Source of the DNA: Plakobranchus ocellatus
Taxonomy: Eukaryota > Mollusca > Gastropoda > Plakobranchidae
NCBI GenBank assembly: GCA_019648995.1
Contig: BLXT01003156.1
Location: 177,280 to 200,970, forward strand
DNA: 23,691 nucleotides
Direction of reading: 5' to 3'
The translations under genes and the position numbers were made by a program. Each line of letters opens with the position of its first letter. The stretch's first letter is position 1. Below are positions 20,285 through 23,691 of this stretch, in pieces. A model generated the notes under the pieces. That model did no database searches. It was not told the origin of the DNA and saw only the letters and a list, made by a program, of their open reading frames with translations.

Positions 20285-23200
20285 TACACGTACATGCAAT
20301 TGCTAGTGCTGCTGCTCTCATAGCTGAACTACGAACGAAACACAGCGTGCAATTACTTCTGCAACGCTGAAAACTTAAATAAGCAAAAACAAGTGAGAAT
20401 TGACCTAAATGAAACAAAAGACGCACAGAGGATAGAAGTCAATGCAAAGTAGGTTCTATACTTGTTTTGAAAAGGAAAACTGCCTCAGAGAGACTTGATT
20501 GAAGAATACAGTCCAAACCGAAAAGATAATAAAACAACTAAAAAAAAACAAGTAAGCAATATTGCTTAAGAAAATAGGAAAGCTAATCATGCAGTGCTAC
20601 AAAAAAAAAACAACAAAAAAAAACCATTTTTGTCATCGGAAACTAATTTTGGAAGTGTAGGTAATCCGTAATAAGGCTATGGTGTCAGCGCTTTTTATGG
20701 AGCCTGGTGAACAATGTCCATTCTCTAGCTTCAAACACACCATAGAGAAATCTAGGTAATGCATTAACGAAAATCTAAGTCTTCGGTGCAGAAAAAAATG
20801 CAAAAACATTCATCAAGTTTTCTAGGGTTGTGATCAATAATTGCTGAAGGTAAATCTTAAACTCAACGATAAATTGTCTTAAATAGATGAAGGTTAAACC
20901 TATTTAAAATTCATTATAAATTCCACGGCGATCAGGTTTATTCTAAAAAAAATATAGGAACAGACAAATAGGCCTAGATCATTTCAGCAGCGATTACATA
21001 GAAGATTATCACATAAGTTGGATCATAATTCCGCTTCTCCTTCCCATAATATTAATTTTGCGTCACAAAAAATGTATTCCAAACAATTCTATAGTTTTTT
21101 TTAAGCCATTGTTACCTGCCACTGCCCGTGTAAAATTCCACAAAATGTTTTAAAATTGAAGTCTTTCGATCTCTGCTTCGTTCGTTCTAAATTTTTCACA
21201 AGTGTGTGAATACGCATGTACGTGCTAAAAAAGAGACAGAAAGAACTCCAAACAACTCTTGAAGCTTAGGTGTTACAATGGATGCGCGAACTTGTCACAA
21301 AACAGATTGGACCGCCCAACATCCCAATCTGGTGACACCTCGCGTGGAACGAAACTGGCAATTAACTCGTCTTTTAAAGCAAAGTAACACAAAAAGAAAC
21401 TTAAAACCTCCTTATAGTACTGTCGAAAGGCAATGATCAACTCAGACTTTCCAAGAGAATTTTATTTCAACAAATTGTTTAAAAATTGGTGTGAGAATGC
21501 TATTACTCGAAATAATGATTTTGGGCATATTAAAGTCATAATAAAACTAGGAGAAAAGACCGTGGGAAGTAAGTGCTGCAGAGAGAAGACTAAATAAAGA
21601 AAAAAGTGACACACGGTGAGATAAGGACTTTCAGCAGACATTGACAAACAGTAGGCCTTATCTGATGTTTACAGGAGGACAAACAGCAAACTTATAGAAA
21701 CAGACATTCAAGCATGCTATTTTCTGTGATAAATGTATGAGTTTTTGATGATTATTATTAAATTTTATGGGGAATATCTCGGAAAAGATAATTCAACAAC
21801 ATCATTGTTAATATCGTCAGTGGGCTAACATGGCATAACTTAGACTTAATATTCTATATGAGTCTTTAAGTATCGTTGCATGCCTGAAGGTAAGATGATA
21901 TTTATATTATAGAAGTGCGCCAATGCATTTTTTATAAAACATTCAAATAAAATCAAATAAAACTTGGTAACCTGAAAGAGAAAAAAATCTTAGTTTTTCT
22001 TTGATATCTAAACATTGCCTAAAATGAGGTATGCCATTATAATTATTAGTCCAATAATGATATTAGTGAAGGGAATAAAAGTATTTGTATAGTCTTTTTA
22101 AAAGCCTTATCTAAAGTTCGATTCAAAGGTAGTATTTGACTTTTAACGTTTACGGATTTGTGCAACGGAAGATCTTGAAAATGAAGATTATTTTGTTTCC
22201 GTTTCAGCAGATGTCAGAAGTAGGCTACACCACCTAGATTTCAATTGACCTGGAACCCAAGGTTTATAGTTGATTATAAGCAAAATAATGAGTCCCACAG
22301 CGCAATTTTGGCATCTTTCATCTAAAAATGTGAGAAGTATGATAACAAATAAGGAATTATGGTGATAAAATGATGATGAGGAAAAGATAAAATGAAATAT
22401 ACGGAAAATCATCAAAATTATCTGTGTGACTAATACCTCACTCCACAAAGTAACCGCTTTGAGGTAAGGGCGGTAACCCAAAAAAAAAAATAAAAACTCC
22501 CAGTACTCTATCTCCATTTTCCAAATCTTTGATGCAATTGATTTGTAGTCTTAAATTAATGCACAAAACGTGAACACATTTGAAAAATTAAAAAGAGTAA
22601 TTAATATTTATAGGTGCTTTCCAACGGACTCTGTCTTCTAGTCTGTTTTCCTTTACCTTGCCAGAAACTAGTAAACAAGACGCCAATGTTGTGAGACATG
22701 GTCTGAAAATGATAATCGAGCCCTATATAAGCTGTTTTTTACAATTAACTATGAGACTAAGCAAGTAAAAAAATAACTGAGTACAATACGATCTTACCAG
22801 GCATTAATAGAGTTAACCATAAAGAATGTTTGCCTTCATTGATCATATGAAAAATGAAATCAATAAGAAGGAAAAATTATTGTGCAAATCATTGGTAGAG
22901 GGAAGTATGACTTACATTAACCCCTTTTCTCAAGAAACAGTGAGGTTTAACACTCAAGTAGGCTACTACTTTTTTATCATGAAGAAAAAGGAGACCATTT
23001 TAATACAAAATGTATTACAACTGTCTTTGGCAATATATTATAGGTTTATCATATTCCATTAGCTACATTTTTTTAGGCGTTCTTTTGGCTTCTACAACAT
23101 AGTCTCTTCATAGAAGTCGTCAAATCATTATTATGGGCTGTTATATGCGGAAGCCTTTTGCAACACTTTCTCACTGTGTGTATTTAGACATACAACACAG

Positions 23201-23388
23201 CTATGAAACAAGTTTACTATCAATAAAAGGTTTTGACATCAGACGCCTACAAAATAATGTGTAAAAGTAAATCGATGTGTAATAAAATCGGACAGAGCAA
23301 TTCAGGCGTTTATACAGGCAAACTTATGCGCACAAGCTCCTCTCCTCACTTTCAGCCTTTCTAAGGGCCTGTCTGTATGTCGGTCTGC
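20284..23388. other. AT-rich spacer, no gene supported
   Basis: About 3.1 kb without a supported gene. Frames of 61-109 codons at 21462-21647, 22188-22517 (both minus) and 22826-23062 (plus) show no recognisable domain and are biased to Phe, Ile, Lys or Ser. There are A-runs near 20600-20610 and 22480-22490. No tandem array, SINE-like copy or long inverted repeat was noticed. Confidence 0.5.
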
Positions 23389-23389
23389 G

Positions 23390-23445
<56 letters not shown>

Positions 23446-23691
23446 ATATATATATATATATATATCTTTCTCTCCTTCTTCTTTATCTCTTTTTTTCTCT
23501 CTCCGCTCGCTCTCTCTCTTTCTCGATGTCCTTTTTCTCTAATGCCTTACCTCTCTGTCTCCCTCTCATTCTCCCTCTCTTATCACTTTTTTTTCTTCTT
23601 TCTCTCTTTCTGTCTTCCCCCATCCTTCTTTTTGTACTCCCCCAGCCTTCAATCTCTTCTTCTTCATCCTTTTCTTCCCCTCGCCTCGTTT
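23389..23691. repeat. (TC)n-(TA)n and polypyrimidine tract to window end
   Basis: TC repeats at about 23393-23442 switch to TA repeats at 23445-23465. A mixed C/T-rich stretch then runs to the last base with few purines. Mirror-like homopyrimidine sequence can form triplex (H-DNA). The tract is probably cut by the window edge. Confidence 0.85.

Noticed and set aside
22188..22517. 109-codon minus-strand frame rich in Phe, Ile and Ser
   Set aside because: The hydrophobic bias comes from A-rich plus-strand sequence. There is no signal peptide pattern or domain.

Overview
This window looks like non-coding nuclear DNA from a metazoan, most likely a mollusc and perhaps a gastropod. It is AT-rich and dense in microsatellites and long A/T homopolymers. 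It holds three diverged tRNA-derived SINE-like copies, a foldback-type inverted repeat, two tandem-repeat arrays with long units, and no convincing protein-coding gene. There are no bacterial-style operons, rRNA genes or recognisable viral genes. The lineage guess rests on general repeat character and an apparent excess of AGATCTAG-type words, so it is weak. Reading frames longer than about 80 codons fall mainly in simple repeats (poly-Ser/Leu, poly-Val/Ala, poly-Tyr/Ile) and are artefacts.

Layout. 1-2000: AT-rich spacer with one diverged 147-bp direct duplication (1343-1589). 2018-2646: a GC-richer foldback-like element with arms of about 165-175 bp built partly from 66-bp modules. A dispersed repeat follows directly (2653-2723) and recurs at 5421-5485. 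3100-3210: SINE-like copy A, minus strand. 3211-10620: mostly unique AT-rich sequence, with a diverged 108-bp duplication (5944-6146) and an ACT/ACC microsatellite (7302-7441). 10621-10745: SINE-like copy B, minus strand. 11053-11759: four near-identical 177-bp units. 12121-12373: two CT tracts. 13083-13117: GT tract running into a 13-G tract. 14889-15614: AAC, AT and compound NCT arrays. 15910-16260: GA/CA higher-order array. 16548-16640: SINE-like copy C. 16741-17170: 63-bp tandem repeat. 17823-17894: GT tract. 18131-18304: short frame that may be a decayed RING-finger exon. 19307-19378: TA array. 20206-20283: 26 perfect ACT units. 23389-23691: pyrimidine tract running off the window end.

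There is no gene set to link into a pathway. The biological content is mobile and tandem-repeat structure. The items most worth following up are the foldback element with modular arms, the SINE-like family, the 177-bp and 63-bp arrays, and the phase-preserving CCT/ACT/GCT/ACT array. All comparisons were made by eye; no alignment or database search was run.
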